In this document: positions 54,218 through 63,031 of the stretch, in pieces | Numbering within the stretch: the stretch's first letter is position 1 | Layout of the letters: each line of letters opens with the position of its first letter | Assembly (NCBI GenBank): GCA_019638395.1 | Contig: JAHBTX010000002.1 | Coordinates: forward strand, 372,001 to 436,000 | Length of the DNA: 64,000 nt | Direction: 5' to 3' | Source of the DNA: Cyclobacteriaceae bacterium | Lineage (GTDB): Bacteria; Bacteroidota; Bacteroidia; Cytophagales; Cyclobacteriaceae | Translations under genes and position numbers: made by a program | Notes under the pieces: model-generated | Seen by the model: the letters and a program-made list of their open reading frames with translations, nothing else | The model's database searches: none | Told to the model about the DNA's origin: nothing

Positions 54218-54568
54218 ATGGTTCATATTAAACGATTACAGGAAGATGGAGCAGATATTATCTCGGTTATTGGAGAAATAGACGCAAGTTCTTCCATTGA
54301 GTTAGATCTGGCCATTGCAAAAAGCGTAGGCGAAGGATTTAAAAAAATACTGGTGGATTGCAGTGCCCTGGAATATATTTCTTCGGCCGGGTTAGGAGTA
54401 TTTATGAGCTACATCGAAGAACTGAAAGACAAGAATATTCCCATGGTGTTGTTTGGTATGAAGGAGAAAGTTTTAAACACATTTAGCATTTTAGGACTGG
54501 CCGAGTTGCTTCACATTGCCGCAACCAAACCAGAAGCAAAGAAGTTGGCCAATGAATTATCAGTATAA
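54218..54568 (+). CDS. STAS-domain anti-sigma-factor antagonist
   Basis: This 116-residue single STAS domain has ISVIGEIDASSSIELDLAI at the N-terminus. The phosphorylatable Ser lies in DCSALEYISSAGLGVFMSYIE. SpoIIAA/RsbV-like proteins switch partners. When unphosphorylated they bind the HATPase kinase (the next gene). Phosphorylated forms are released and are restored by the upstream PP2C. It overlaps the next gene by 17 bp. Confidence 0.93.
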   Translation: MVHIKRLQEDGADIISVIGEIDASSSIELDLAIAKSVGEGFKKILVDCSALEYISSAGLGVFMSYIEELKDKNIPMVLFGMKEKVLNTFSILGLAELLHIAATKPEAKKLANELSV

Positions 54569-54965
54569 CATAGGGTGTAGCCTCAGCAACCTGAAAGGCA
54601 TACGCGAGTTTGTAAGAAACTCGTTGAAAGACCAGCGGGTACCCGAGATTGAAATGAGCGCAATTGTGCTTGCGCTGGATGAGATGTGCTCTAACCTGAT
54701 GATACACGCCCATCACTGCAATCCCGATCACATGCTGGAATTACACATTGACATTCCGGCCCATGGAAAATTCATTTTCGAAATTGTGGATGATGGTTCC
54801 CTGTTTGATATAAACGAATTTCACGAACCCGACCTGGGTAACCTGGTACACCAAAAACGCAAAGGTGGTTTAGGCATCAGGCTTGTAAAAGCTATTATGG
54901 ATAATGTGGAATACCTGAAACGGGATGACAAAAACGTTTGCCGCCTTACCAAGGTGATTAAATAG
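54552..54965 (+). CDS. RsbW/SpoIIAB-like HATPase (anti-sigma kinase)
   Basis: This 137-residue GHKL-fold kinase starts MNYQYNIGCSLSNLKGIREFV. The N box is AIVLALDEMCSNLMIHAH, G1 is IVDDGSLFDINEF and G2 is KRKGGLGIRLVKAIMD. It is expected to phosphorylate the STAS protein and to hold a partner protein in the inactive state. The ATG at 54552 is inside the STAS gene (17-bp overlap), which signals translational coupling. No sigma factor gene lies close by, so the output target is unknown. Confidence 0.92.
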   Translation: MNYQYNIGCSLSNLKGIREFVRNSLKDQRVPEIEMSAIVLALDEMCSNLMIHAHHCNPDHMLELHIDIPAHGKFIFEIVDDGSLFDINEFHEPDLGNLVHQKRKGGLGIRLVKAIMDNVEYLKRDDKNVCRLTKVIK

Positions 54966-55040
54966 CCCCTAAAAGTGCCGTGCTTCCCAGCCTAAAAAAC
55001 CTTACTTTTACGGTCTTGTTCACTTTACAAGCACGAGTAT

Positions 55041-56984
55041 ATGCGGGTATTTTGGTTCTTATTAGGCATTCTCCTTCTCCCTACTTTTTTACAGGCTCAA
55101 CACAAAAAAGCTTCGGTTGGTAAACCACTTTTTACAGCCGGTGGCACTACCGTAAACACCGATGAGTTTATCTATACCTACCGCAAAAACCACCCCAACA
55201 AGCAGGATTTTACCGAAGATAAAATCAACGAATACCTGCAGCTATTTATCCATTTTAAATTAAAGGTTGCAGAGGCCCGCTTCCGCGGATTGGATACTAC
55301 CGCTAAGTTTAATACCGAGTTTAAAACCTACCGCGAAGAACTAAAGAAACCCTATCGGGCAGAAGAAGATGCCCTGGAAAAATTAGTGCAGCAAACTTAC
55401 AAGCGATTAACAGAAGAAGTACGGGCAGCCCACATCCTTATTTCGGTAAACGCTGATGCTCCGCCAGCCGACACGTTGTTAGCATTTCAAAAAACAGATG
55501 AGCTGCGCAAACGTATTGTTGCAGGCGAAGATTTTGAAAAACTGGCACGTGAATATTCGCAAGACCCATCAGCAAAACTAAACGGTGGCGACCTCGGTTA
55601 TTTTACAGCTATGCAAATGGTAGGTCCATTTGAAGAAGCTGCGTTTTCTACTCCTGTAGGAACCATTTCGCCCGTAGTACGGTCACGTTTTGGATACCAT
55701 ATTATTAACGTAAAAGATCGCAGACCTTCGCGGGGCGAAGTTGAAGTATCCCATATTCTTTTGCGAACCGGTGGTGATGAAGGCGCACTTCGAAGCAAAG
55801 CATTTTCCGTGCACGATCAATTGCGGGGCGGCCGCAGTTGGGATGAAGTTTGCAAAGAATTTTCGGAAGATAAGAATACCAGCGAGCAAGGCGGAAAACT
55901 GCGGCCATTTGGTGTAGGTGCCCTGGCATCGGTGCCTGAATTTGAAGCCATGGCCTTTTCGTTGCAACAAGCAGGCGATATATCCGATCCATTTCAATCT
56001 TCATTGGGTTGGCACATCATCCGCTTAGAGCGAAAAATTTCATTGCCGCCACTAAAAGAAATGGAAGCATCGCTTAAGCGCAGGCTTGCCCGCGATGAGC
56101 GCGTGCAACAATCGCAACAGGCACAAAAAGCCGCACGCAAAACCCGCTATCAGTTTATTGAAAACAACCAAAGCCTTGAAAAAGTATTGGCCCATGCCGA
56201 TAGTTCCCTCACCCGGGCCAATTGGAATTATATGCCTGATGCCACCCTGGCAGTTCAAAAACTTTTTTCAGTAGAAAATACTCCCTATACCGTGAGCCAG
56301 TTTGTAACCTATGTAAAAAGGAAGCAGCAAGTGAGTCGCCTGGCACCACGGGCTTATTTGCAACAAGTGTACGATGCCTATACCGAAGAAAAAATTGAAA
56401 CAGCCGAAGAAGAAAGACTAAAGCGCGAAAACCCCGATTTCAAAAATCTGTTAGCCGAATACCGGGAAGGCATACTGTTATTTGAGATTATGGAAAAAGA
56501 AGTTTGGAATAAGGCTTCGGAAGATACGGTGGGCCAAAAGAAATTTTATGAAACCAACAAAAACAACTATCAGGCTGGCGACCGGGTGGAAGCCCGGTAC
56601 TTTGCTGCTGCCGATAAAAAAGTGATAACCGAAACATTCGCCAAAATCAATAAAGGCGATACCCTGGCACCAGCCGATTTGGCTAAGTTTAAAACCACAC
56701 AAAGCTTCAGGGTTTACGAAAAAAAAGACAGCAAGATTATAGATGGAGTAAATTGGGTACCCGGTTTGTCTGAATCGGAAATTGATGGCTTGCACTATCT
56801 GGTAGAAATAAAACGATTGGTTCCGCCCGGCACTAAAACATTTAATGAAGCCCGCGCGCAGGTAATTGCCGATTACCAGGATCATTTGGAAAAACAATGG
56901 GTGGCCTCCCTCCGCCAAAAGTACCCCGTTAAAATCAATAAAAAGAACAGGAAACTCGTTGTAGCAGCGTTAACCAAAAAATGA
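55041..56984 (+). CDS. Periplasmic peptidyl-prolyl isomerase with two parvulin domains
   Basis: This 647-residue protein has a signal peptide (MRVFWFLLGILLLPTFLQA). A SurA-N-like helical part is followed by two parvulin domains at about residues 127-228 (VRAAHILISV, SAKLNGGDLGYFTAMQMVGPFEEAAFS) and 232-335 (EVSHILLRTGGDEG, SEQGGKLRPFGVGALASVPEFEAMAFS). A long C-terminal helical region follows. It should fold outer-membrane proteins in the periplasm. Its stop overlaps the next gene's ATG by 4 bp, and two further folding-factor genes follow. Confidence 0.9.
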   Translation: MRVFWFLLGILLLPTFLQAQHKKASVGKPLFTAGGTTVNTDEFIYTYRKNHPNKQDFTEDKINEYLQLFIHFKLKVAEARFRGLDTTAKFNTEFKTYREELKKPYRAEEDALEKLVQQTYKRLTEEVRAAHILISVNADAPPADTLLAFQKTDELRKRIVAGEDFEKLAREYSQDPSAKLNGGDLGYFTAMQMVGPFEEAAFSTPVGTISPVVRSRFGYHIINVKDRRPSRGEVEVSHILLRTGGDEGALRSKAFSVHDQLRGGRSWDEVCKEFSEDKNTSEQGGKLRPFGVGALASVPEFEAMAFSLQQAGDISDPFQSSLGWHIIRLERKISLPPLKEMEASLKRRLARDERVQQSQQAQKAARKTRYQFIENNQSLEKVLAHADSSLTRANWNYMPDATLAVQKLFSVENTPYTVSQFVTYVKRKQQVSRLAPRAYLQQVYDAYTEEKIETAEEERLKRENPDFKNLLAEYREGILLFEIMEKEVWNKASEDTVGQKKFYETNKNNYQAGDRVEARYFAAADKKVITETFAKINKGDTLAPADLAKFKTTQSFRVYEKKDSKIIDGVNWVPGLSESEIDGLHYLVEIKRLVPPGTKTFNEARAQVIADYQDHLEKQWVASLRQKYPVKINKKNRKLVVAALTKK

Positions 56985-57868
56985 AAACACACTACTTCAT
57001 TCAAGTTGCAGTTTTTTTGGCCCTCGTGTGTCTGGCCGGGTGCGACCTTATACGCATGAAGCAAGAAAAGAATGAGGCTGAGGCAGCCCGTAAAACCATA
57101 GCACGGGTACATAATTCTTTTCTTTACCAGGATGAATTGGCAGGCATCATTCCGGCAGGGGCAACAGCCGATGACAGCCTTGCCCGGGTTACTGCCTATA
57201 TAAACAGTTGGATACGCAAACAACTGGTAATTCAGGAAGCCACTAAAAATATTAACATTAACGAAGCTGAGGTAGAGCGCAAGGTTTTGGATTACCGGTA
57301 TAGTTTAATCGGGTACGAATACCAGAACTATTACATCCGGAAAAACCTGAATGATAGTGTGAGCGATAAAGAGATACAGGATTATTACAACTCACGCATG
57401 GATAATTTTATTCTGAAACAGAACATTGTGCAGGGTACCTACATAAAGGTTCCCAAAGAAGCCCCGCGCACCAAGCAGATTAAAGATCTGATGTTTTCCC
57501 GAAAGGATAAAGATGTAGCCGAGCTCCGCTCCTATTGTTTAAGTTTTTCAGCAGCTTACCACCTGGCCGATTCTTCGTGGATTGAGTTTGATAAACTAGT
57601 TGTGAACTCGCCCCTGGCCGAGATTCCCAACAAAGTTCAATTCCTGCGCAGTTATACGTACTTCGAAACCAGCGATACCGAGTTTTTGTATTTTTTGAAG
57701 ATTGATGCCTACAAAATGTCTGATAATATTTCGCCTTTAGAATTCGTAAAACAGGATATTAAAAACATTATTTTAAACAAAAGAAAAGTTGAACTTGCAC
57801 GCAAACTGGAAGATGAAGTGTATGAAAATGCTGCCAAACGAAATGACTTTGAAATATTTAATCGCTAG
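56981..57868 (+). CDS. SurA-like lipoprotein without parvulin domain
   Basis: This 295-residue lipoprotein has a signal (VFLALVCLAGCDLIRM, lipobox LAGC). An N-terminal helical domain is of the SurA-N/peptidyl-prolyl isomerase type: ARVHNSFLYQDELAGIIPAGATADDSLARVTAYINSW, with QLVIQEATKNININEAEVERKVLDYRYSLI. No intact parvulin motif is present. It overlaps the upstream PPIase by 4 bp and the downstream SurA-like gene by 26 bp. A chaperone role in outer-membrane protein transit is inferred from the operon. Confidence 0.82.
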   Translation: MKTHYFIQVAVFLALVCLAGCDLIRMKQEKNEAEAARKTIARVHNSFLYQDELAGIIPAGATADDSLARVTAYINSWIRKQLVIQEATKNININEAEVERKVLDYRYSLIGYEYQNYYIRKNLNDSVSDKEIQDYYNSRMDNFILKQNIVQGTYIKVPKEAPRTKQIKDLMFSRKDKDVAELRSYCLSFSAAYHLADSSWIEFDKLVVNSPLAEIPNKVQFLRSYTYFETSDTEFLYFLKIDAYKMSDNISPLEFVKQDIKNIILNKRKVELARKLEDEVYENAAKRNDFEIFNR

Positions 57869-59177
57869 TGCGTTTTTCCTGCTGGCATCTGTTGCAACCG
57901 CTCAGGACAAGGGCTTTGTAGTAGATAAAATTATCGCCAAGGTAGATAACTACATTGTGTTGAAGAGCGAACTGGAAACAGCCTACCAGGGCTATCTGGC
58001 CGAAGGAAATCCGCAATCGCAGGAAGCACGATGCGAACTTTTTAACCGGTTAATCATTAACAAATTGATGGTAGCCAAAGCCGAGATCGACTCTGTTATT
58101 GTTACCGATATTGAAGTAGATGGCAATACCGAGCAACGGATGGCCATGATTTTGCAAAATTCCGGCAACTCGCCCGAACAATTAGAGCGCGCTTATGGTA
58201 AAACACTCGATCAGATTAAGTTCGAGTTGCGGGAACAAATTCGGGAGCAGCTCATTGCCCGCGAAATGACAAGCCGCATAACAAAAGGGATTACCGTTAC
58301 CCCAGCTGAGATTAAAAGATTTTTTAATAAAATTCCTGCCGATAGTTTACCCTTCTATTCATCGGATGTGGAGGTTGCTCAAATTGTGCGGGTAGCTAAG
58401 GTAAGTCCTGTACAGGAAGAAGAAGCTCGAAAAAAATTAATTGATATACGCGAGCGTTTGCTGAAAGGCGAAAATTTTACCGAGCTGGCCATGAAAAACT
58501 CCGAAGACCACAGTGCACAATACAACGGTGGCGAATTGGGTTATGTGGGACGTGGGGCCATGGTACCGGAGTTTGAAGCACAAGCCTTTAAATTAAAACT
58601 GGGCGAAATCTCGCAGCCCTTTAAATCGCCATTCGGATTTCACATCATGCAATTGATTGACAGACGCGGAAATGAATATAATTCGCGTCATATACTTATT
58701 TCGGCTGTGCCTTCGGATAATGATATCAAGCAAGCTGAAAAATTTCTGGACAGTATTCGCACTAAGATTATTAACGAGAAACTAAAGTTTGAGCAAGTAG
58801 CAAAAGAAATTTCAGATGATGCCGAAACAAAAGGCTTAGGCGGATTTTTTACCGATGACGATGGCTCTACCCGAATTTCCATGCGCGATATAGATCCTGT
58901 GGTTTATATGAATATTGATACCATGAAAGTTGGAAATATTTCCAAACCCCTTCGCTACCGCACACTCGATAACAAAGAGGCAGTTCGCATTATTTATTTT
59001 AAAACCAAATTGCCACCCCATGTAGCTAATTTGAAAGACGACTGGAGTCGTATTCAGTCTGCAGCTTTAGCCGAGAAAAAAGATATTGCTTTAGATAAGT
59101 GGTTCAACAAAGCACGCCAGGATGTATTTATAAATATCGATCCGGGTTATAACTCCTGCCGTATATTAGATCAATAA
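57843..59177 (+). CDS. surA: SurA-like periplasmic chaperone/peptidyl-prolyl isomerase
   Basis: This 444-residue protein has a signal peptide (MTLKYLIASAFFLLASVATAQ). A SurA N-domain (VVDKIIAKVDNYIVLKSELETAY) is followed by two parvulin domains (VEVAQIVRVAKVSPVQEEEARKKL, HSAQYNGGELGYVGRGAMVPEFEAQAF; then NSRHILISAVPSDNDIKQAEK, GLGGFFTDDDGSTRISMRD). The start at 57843 gives the best signal peptide, with 57828 as an alternative. It ends 64 bp before the moxR gene. The set is probably one operon for OMP assembly. Confidence 0.9.
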   Translation: MTLKYLIASAFFLLASVATAQDKGFVVDKIIAKVDNYIVLKSELETAYQGYLAEGNPQSQEARCELFNRLIINKLMVAKAEIDSVIVTDIEVDGNTEQRMAMILQNSGNSPEQLERAYGKTLDQIKFELREQIREQLIAREMTSRITKGITVTPAEIKRFFNKIPADSLPFYSSDVEVAQIVRVAKVSPVQEEEARKKLIDIRERLLKGENFTELAMKNSEDHSAQYNGGELGYVGRGAMVPEFEAQAFKLKLGEISQPFKSPFGFHIMQLIDRRGNEYNSRHILISAVPSDNDIKQAEKFLDSIRTKIINEKLKFEQVAKEISDDAETKGLGGFFTDDDGSTRISMRDIDPVVYMNIDTMKVGNISKPLRYRTLDNKEAVRIIYFKTKLPPHVANLKDDWSRIQSAALAEKKDIALDKWFNKARQDVFINIDPGYNSCRILDQ

Positions 59178-59240
59178 CCGTTGGTATAGTTATCCCCAAC
59201 CCTGCATTGTAAAACCCGTAACTTGCTTTAAACAATTTTT

Positions 59241-60203
59241 ATGGCACAAAACTTTTCAAATGATGTTGCCGCAGCCGATGCTTTGAAACAAGCCTACACT
59301 AACCTGAAAGCCGAAATAGCGAAGGTGGTAGTAGGGCAAGATGATGTGGTGCGGCTGGTACTAACCGGAATTTTCTGCCAGGGCCATTCTTTATTAGTTG
59401 GGGTGCCAGGCTTAGCCAAAACTTTGTTGATCCAAACCATTGCCACTTCATTAGATTTAAACTTTAAGCGTATTCAATTTACGCCCGACCTGATGCCTTC
59501 GGATATTGTGGGTGCAGAAACGATGGACAAAGAGCGTAATTTTCAGTTTGTGAAAGGCCCCATCTTTGCCAACATTATTTTGGCCGATGAAATAAATCGC
59601 ACGCCTCCTAAAACACAAGCTGCATTGTTGGAATCCATGCAAGAGTATGCGGTTACCATTGCTGGTAAACAATACGAATTGCCACGACCATTCTTTGTAT
59701 TGGCTACACAAAATCCAATTGAACAAGAAGGAACGTATCCACTACCGGAAGCCCAACTCGATCGTTTTATGTTCAACATTTGGTTGGACTATCCATCGTA
59801 TCAACAAGAAGTGGATATTGTTAAAAACACCACAGCCGATGCTGTGAAGAAAGTAAACAAGATTCTTACAGCCGAAGAGATTGTAACGTTTCAGCATTTG
59901 GTACGCAGGGTACCGGTTGCCGATAATGTAGTAGAGTATGCCGTTAAATTAACACAGGCCACGCGGCCGGGGCAAGGCAATAAAACAGCAACCGATTATT
60001 TGGAGTGGGGTGCTGGTCCGCGTGCATCACAATATTTAGTGCTGGGTGCAAAATGCAATGCATTGATTAATGGAAAGTACTCACCCGATATTGAAGATGT
60101 GCAAGCAGTTGCCCGCCCCGTGTTGCGCCATCGCATTGTGCGCAACTTTAAAGCGGAGGCGGAGGGAATGAGTGTGGATAGTTTGATAGAAAAATTGCTG
60201 TAA
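59241..60203 (+). CDS. MoxR-type AAA+ ATPase
   Basis: This is a 320-residue chaperone-like ATPase. Walker A is LVGVPGLAKTLLIQTIA and Walker B is NIILADEINRTPPKTQAALLESMQE. Sensor 1 is FFVLATQNPIEQEGTYPLPEAQLDRFM, with the C-terminal helical lid from about residue 210. MoxR proteins usually act with a VWA/DUF58 partner to mature or insert enzyme complexes. No such partner lies in this window after it, because the next gene on the other strand starts 3 bp away. It may belong to the folding-factor operon. Confidence 0.93.
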   Translation: MAQNFSNDVAAADALKQAYTNLKAEIAKVVVGQDDVVRLVLTGIFCQGHSLLVGVPGLAKTLLIQTIATSLDLNFKRIQFTPDLMPSDIVGAETMDKERNFQFVKGPIFANIILADEINRTPPKTQAALLESMQEYAVTIAGKQYELPRPFFVLATQNPIEQEGTYPLPEAQLDRFMFNIWLDYPSYQQEVDIVKNTTADAVKKVNKILTAEEIVTFQHLVRRVPVADNVVEYAVKLTQATRPGQGNKTATDYLEWGAGPRASQYLVLGAKCNALINGKYSPDIEDVQAVARPVLRHRIVRNFKAEAEGMSVDSLIEKLL

Positions 60204-60205
60204 GC

Positions 60206-60886
60206 TTACGAAGCAACCTCTAATCTAAACCCAACTCCGTGATAGTTCACAATCTGCACGCGCGGATCGTCTTTTAAATACTTGCGTAGTTTGGAAATGA
60301 ACACATCCATCGAGCGACCTAGAAAATAATCATCGTTACCCCAAACGGCATTTAGAATTTCTTCGCGCTTCAACACGCGGTCTTTATTCTGGCAAAGCAG
60401 TTTTAATACTTCGGCTTCTTTTTGCGTAAGTGTTTTTTCGCCCTGGCTGTGCTGTAGAATAAAATTGGTGCAATCAAACTGAAAATCGCCTAAAGCAAAA
60501 TTAGCAGGTTGTGTAGTGGCAATACTTCTGCGCAAAAACACTTCTATGCGAAGACAAAGCTCCGCCATGCTAAAAGGTTTTACAATGTAATCATCACCTC
60601 CTTTTTTAAAGCCTTCAATTTTATCTTCCTGCATGGATTTGGCCGTAACAAAAAGAATGGGCACATTCAGATTTTTTTCGCGGATTTGTTGTGCCAGCGT
60701 AAAACCGTCTTTTTTGGGCATCATTACATCCAGTATGCAGAGGTCGAATGGTTTTTGGTTAAAGAGGCTTAATCCTTCTTCGCCATTGCTGCATAAGGTT
60801 ACCTGGTAACCTTGCTGTTCCAGGTTGTCCTTAATTACAAAACCCAGGTTGGGGTCGTCTTCTGTTAAAAGAATTTTTACCGGCAT
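60206..60886 (-). CDS. OmpR-family response regulator (RprY-like)
   Basis: This 226-residue regulator has a receiver domain with acidic pocket TEDDPN, phosphoacceptor Asp53 (LDVMMPKKDG), and Lys in VKPFSMAELCLR. The winged-helix DNA-binding part has LTQKEAEVLKLLCQNKDRVLKREEILNAVWGNDDYFLGRSMDVFISKLRKYL. The sequence GFVIKDNLEQQGYQVTLC at the N-terminus resembles RprY of Bacteroides. The cognate kinase is the upstream gene at 61120-62373, separated by a 233-bp gap. Confidence 0.92.
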   Translation of the reverse strand: MPVKILLTEDDPNLGFVIKDNLEQQGYQVTLCSNGEEGLSLFNQKPFDLCILDVMMPKKDGFTLAQQIREKNLNVPILFVTAKSMQEDKIEGFKKGGDDYIVKPFSMAELCLRIEVFLRRSIATTQPANFALGDFQFDCTNFILQHSQGEKTLTQKEAEVLKLLCQNKDRVLKREEILNAVWGNDDYFLGRSMDVFISKLRKYLKDDPRVQIVNYHGVGFRLEVAS

Positions 60887-61119
60887 AATCTTAAACTATG
60901 ATTTTGCACTTAACAAGATTTAAATTTGTTGAACATAGCGTTTCCATGCTTAAAAAAATGATTTATGTGATTCCTGATTATTAGCTTTAACTCATCCAGT
61001 AGCAACCATTCCTTTTTCAAAATCGGTAATGAAATCAGGAGAATCATATTAATCAGTAAAGCATTAGAGTATTCAAAATTCAGTTGTTTCAGACAAGATT
61101 TTTTAATGAATAATCATGG
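60887..61119. other. Gap between the kinase and response-regulator genes
   Basis: No ORF and no exact promoter box is seen. One TTAACA (60910-60915) and an AT-rich near-palindrome AACAAG..TTTAAA..TTGTT lie 24-45 bp before the regulator start and could be part of its own promoter. Confidence 0.35.
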
Positions 61120-62373
61120 TTAGACAAGTGGTAATACGATAGAAAAGCAACTTCCGTTGCCTGGTTCGCTACTTACCGAAATTTTTCCTTTATGGGCCTC
61201 TACAATCAGTTTTACATAGCTCAAGCCCAAACCAAAACCTTTTACATCGTGCAGGTTGCCGGTGGGTACACGGTAAAACCTAAAGAAAATTTTGCGTTGA
61301 TCTTCAGGTTTAATCCCAATGCCATTATCCTGAATTTCGATCTGAATATTACCATTTGCGTTTTTACTGCTTACGGTTATTTCAGGCGATTTTGAATTGT
61401 ATTTAATAGCATTATCCAATAGGTTAAAGAACACATTGGTAAGGTGCAACTTGTCCGCAGTGAGTTGTGTATGGGTAGCTTGTAGCTTTAGTGCAATGGT
61501 GGCCTTTGAACTGATGGCATCGGCTTTAACGGCATCCTGAATTAATTCGTGTACATCCACCGTTTCTTTCTTCAGGCCAATGTCTTCTTTTTCTAACCGC
61601 GCCATTTGCAAGACACGCTCCACCTGCTGCTTCAATCGTTGATTTTCATTTTCAATAATGGTAGCGTAATTGAGTAGCCGCTCCGGAGTTTGAACAATAT
61701 TTGGATCTTTTAATACGGCCGTAGAAATAGCAATGGTTGACAGTGGAGTTTTAAACTCATGCGTCATGTTGTTGATAAAGTCCTTCTGAATTTCGGATAG
61801 CCGCCTTTGTTTCAAGATCACCAGCAAGGTGTAAACGAAAAAGAAAATCACAACCAGCAATACAGCCGAAGAAAAGGTCCAGATGCCCATCTGGCTGATA
61901 AGATTTGCTTCTACTAATGGAAAGCGTACACCAAAATAATAACCATCGTTACGCCATGTAGGTAGTTCAGAAAAGCTGGCTGGCAAAACTTTTTTGGGTG
62001 ATACGTAACTGCCACCAGCCATACACTTGGTGGCACAATCATAAACACCGTACTCAAAATCTGCTGTAACGTGTCGTTTTTCAAATTCTGTAACTAATAA
62101 AAACTCAAGCAGGTTATTGTCGATAGGACCGTTTACAAGTACAGTAAAATAGTTTGTAGAAATCTGGTTAACGAGTGTGTTGGCTGGCGATGGCGATTTG
62201 TTGATCTCCAGAATCTTATTGGCCACGTTGCTCAAAGCCGCAGTAACATCCTGATTAAATTGGTTTTCGCGCAAATCGTACGCTTTGCGCACCCAATACA
62301 GTTGTGTGGCTACAATACCCACAATGCTTATAGTGGCTAAAACAATTACAATTCGCAGGGTTAATCGGCTCAC
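61120..62373 (-). CDS. Membrane sensor histidine kinase (RprX-like)
   Basis: This 417-residue kinase has two membrane helices (residues ~6-28 and ~165-186) bracketing a ~135-residue periplasmic sensor domain. It is followed by the H-box NNMTHEFKTPLSTIA with phosphoacceptor His205. N, G1, F and G2 boxes follow (FFNLLDNAIKYNS, IEIQDNGIGIKPEDQ, IFFRFYR, KGFGLGLSYVKLI). The GTG at 62373 is chosen, because it stands 4 nt after an exact TAnnTTTG box. The in-frame ATG at 62418 would place this box inside the gene. Confidence 0.9.
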   Translation of the reverse strand: MSRLTLRIVIVLATISIVGIVATQLYWVRKAYDLRENQFNQDVTAALSNVANKILEINKSPSPANTLVNQISTNYFTVLVNGPIDNNLLEFLLVTEFEKRHVTADFEYGVYDCATKCMAGGSYVSPKKVLPASFSELPTWRNDGYYFGVRFPLVEANLISQMGIWTFSSAVLLVVIFFFVYTLLVILKQRRLSEIQKDFINNMTHEFKTPLSTIAISTAVLKDPNIVQTPERLLNYATIIENENQRLKQQVERVLQMARLEKEDIGLKKETVDVHELIQDAVKADAISSKATIALKLQATHTQLTADKLHLTNVFFNLLDNAIKYNSKSPEITVSSKNANGNIQIEIQDNGIGIKPEDQRKIFFRFYRVPTGNLHDVKGFGLGLSYVKLIVEAHKGKISVSSEPGNGSCFSIVLPLV

Positions 62374-62377
62374 CTTG

Positions 62378-62385
62378 CAAAGGTA
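62378..62385 (-). promoter_or_regulatory. TAnnTTTG -7 box (TACCTTTG) of the histidine kinase gene
   Basis: The minus strand reads TACCTTTG, followed by CAAG and the GTG start, predicting a leaderless mRNA. It supports the start at 62373. Confidence 0.55.
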
Positions 62386-62393
62386 TGCAGTAT

Positions 62394-62449
62394 TTAACAG
62401 CCGGGGATACATTAACAAGTCCTTAACACTAATTAGGCACCCCTTAACA
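62394..62449. promoter_or_regulatory. Four TTAACA repeats in the kinase/DUF1573 divergent region
   Basis: TTAACA occurs at 62394, 62412, 62423 and 62444. The last two extend to a 9-bp direct repeat CCTTAACAC 21 bp apart, and the middle pair is 11 bp apart. Spacings near 11 and 21 bp are typical for tandem binding of OmpR-type response regulators. Confidence 0.55.
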
Positions 62450-62523
62450 CGGGGCCTGCTTTTTGTTTCCGATGTTTGTATCGTTAAAAGAAACCGATTA
62501 AGTTTAACCTAAAATTGAATAAT

Positions 62524-62955
62524 ATGAAAAATTGGATGTTTGTAGCGGCTATTGTGTTCTGCTCGGCAGCAGTTTATGCCCAGCAGGTACCGCAGCCTAC
62601 TACGCTAAATAAGAATGAAGTAAAAACGGATGTAGCTGTTTTCAGCTGGGATAATACCACCCACGATTTTGGCAAAGTAAAGCAGGGTACACCAGTTACA
62701 CACGAGTTTAAGTTTACCAACACGGGCAAAGTGCCTTTGGTAATTACCAATGTGCAGGCTTCATGCGGATGTACAACTCCCGCCTGGACGAAAGAGCCGG
62801 TAATGCCGGGTGGCCAGGGATTTATTAAAGCGACTTACAACTCAGCTTCGGCTGGGGCATTCAATAAAACCGTTACCGTTACCGCCAATATTGAAACGGG
62901 ATTCGTTCAGCTTACTATTAAAGGCGAAGTGCAGCCTACAGAAGTGGGTAAGTAA
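62524..62955 (+). CDS. Secreted DUF1573 protein
   Basis: This 143-residue protein has a signal peptide (MKNWMFVAAIVFCSAAVYAQ). One immunoglobulin-like DUF1573 domain follows, with TTHDFGKVKQGTPVTHEFKFTNTGKVPLVITNVQASCGCTTPAW. The CGC motif is the hallmark. Such proteins are periplasmic or surface proteins of Bacteroidota, and no molecular role is established. The start at 62524 gives a clean signal peptide. It is divergent from the kinase gene and may share its TTAACA sites. It ends at a strong terminator. Confidence 0.9.
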   Translation: MKNWMFVAAIVFCSAAVYAQQVPQPTTLNKNEVKTDVAVFSWDNTTHDFGKVKQGTPVTHEFKFTNTGKVPLVITNVQASCGCTTPAWTKEPVMPGGQGFIKATYNSASAGAFNKTVTVTANIETGFVQLTIKGEVQPTEVGK

Positions 62956-62979
62956 TTTTTGCTGTATGGAATTAAAAGG

Positions 62980-63011
62980 AAGGTCAGGCGAGAGTCTGAC
63001 CTTTTTATTTT
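62980..63011 (+). terminator. Rho-independent-type terminator after DUF1573
   Basis: AAGGTCAG (62980-62987) and CTGACCTT (62996-63003) form a perfect 8-bp stem with a GCGAGAGT loop, followed by a T-rich tract. Confidence 0.85.
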
Positions 63012-63031
63012 AAAGATATAGTACATCGACC

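Noticed and set aside
55683-56004. Overlapping minus-strand frames within the PPIase gene
   Set aside because: Shadow frames without recognisable motifs; the plus-strand gene is intact.
60910-60935. Near-palindrome AACAAG...TTGTT as regulator site
   Set aside because: The two halves are out of register by one base and the region is very AT-rich; only weak evidence.
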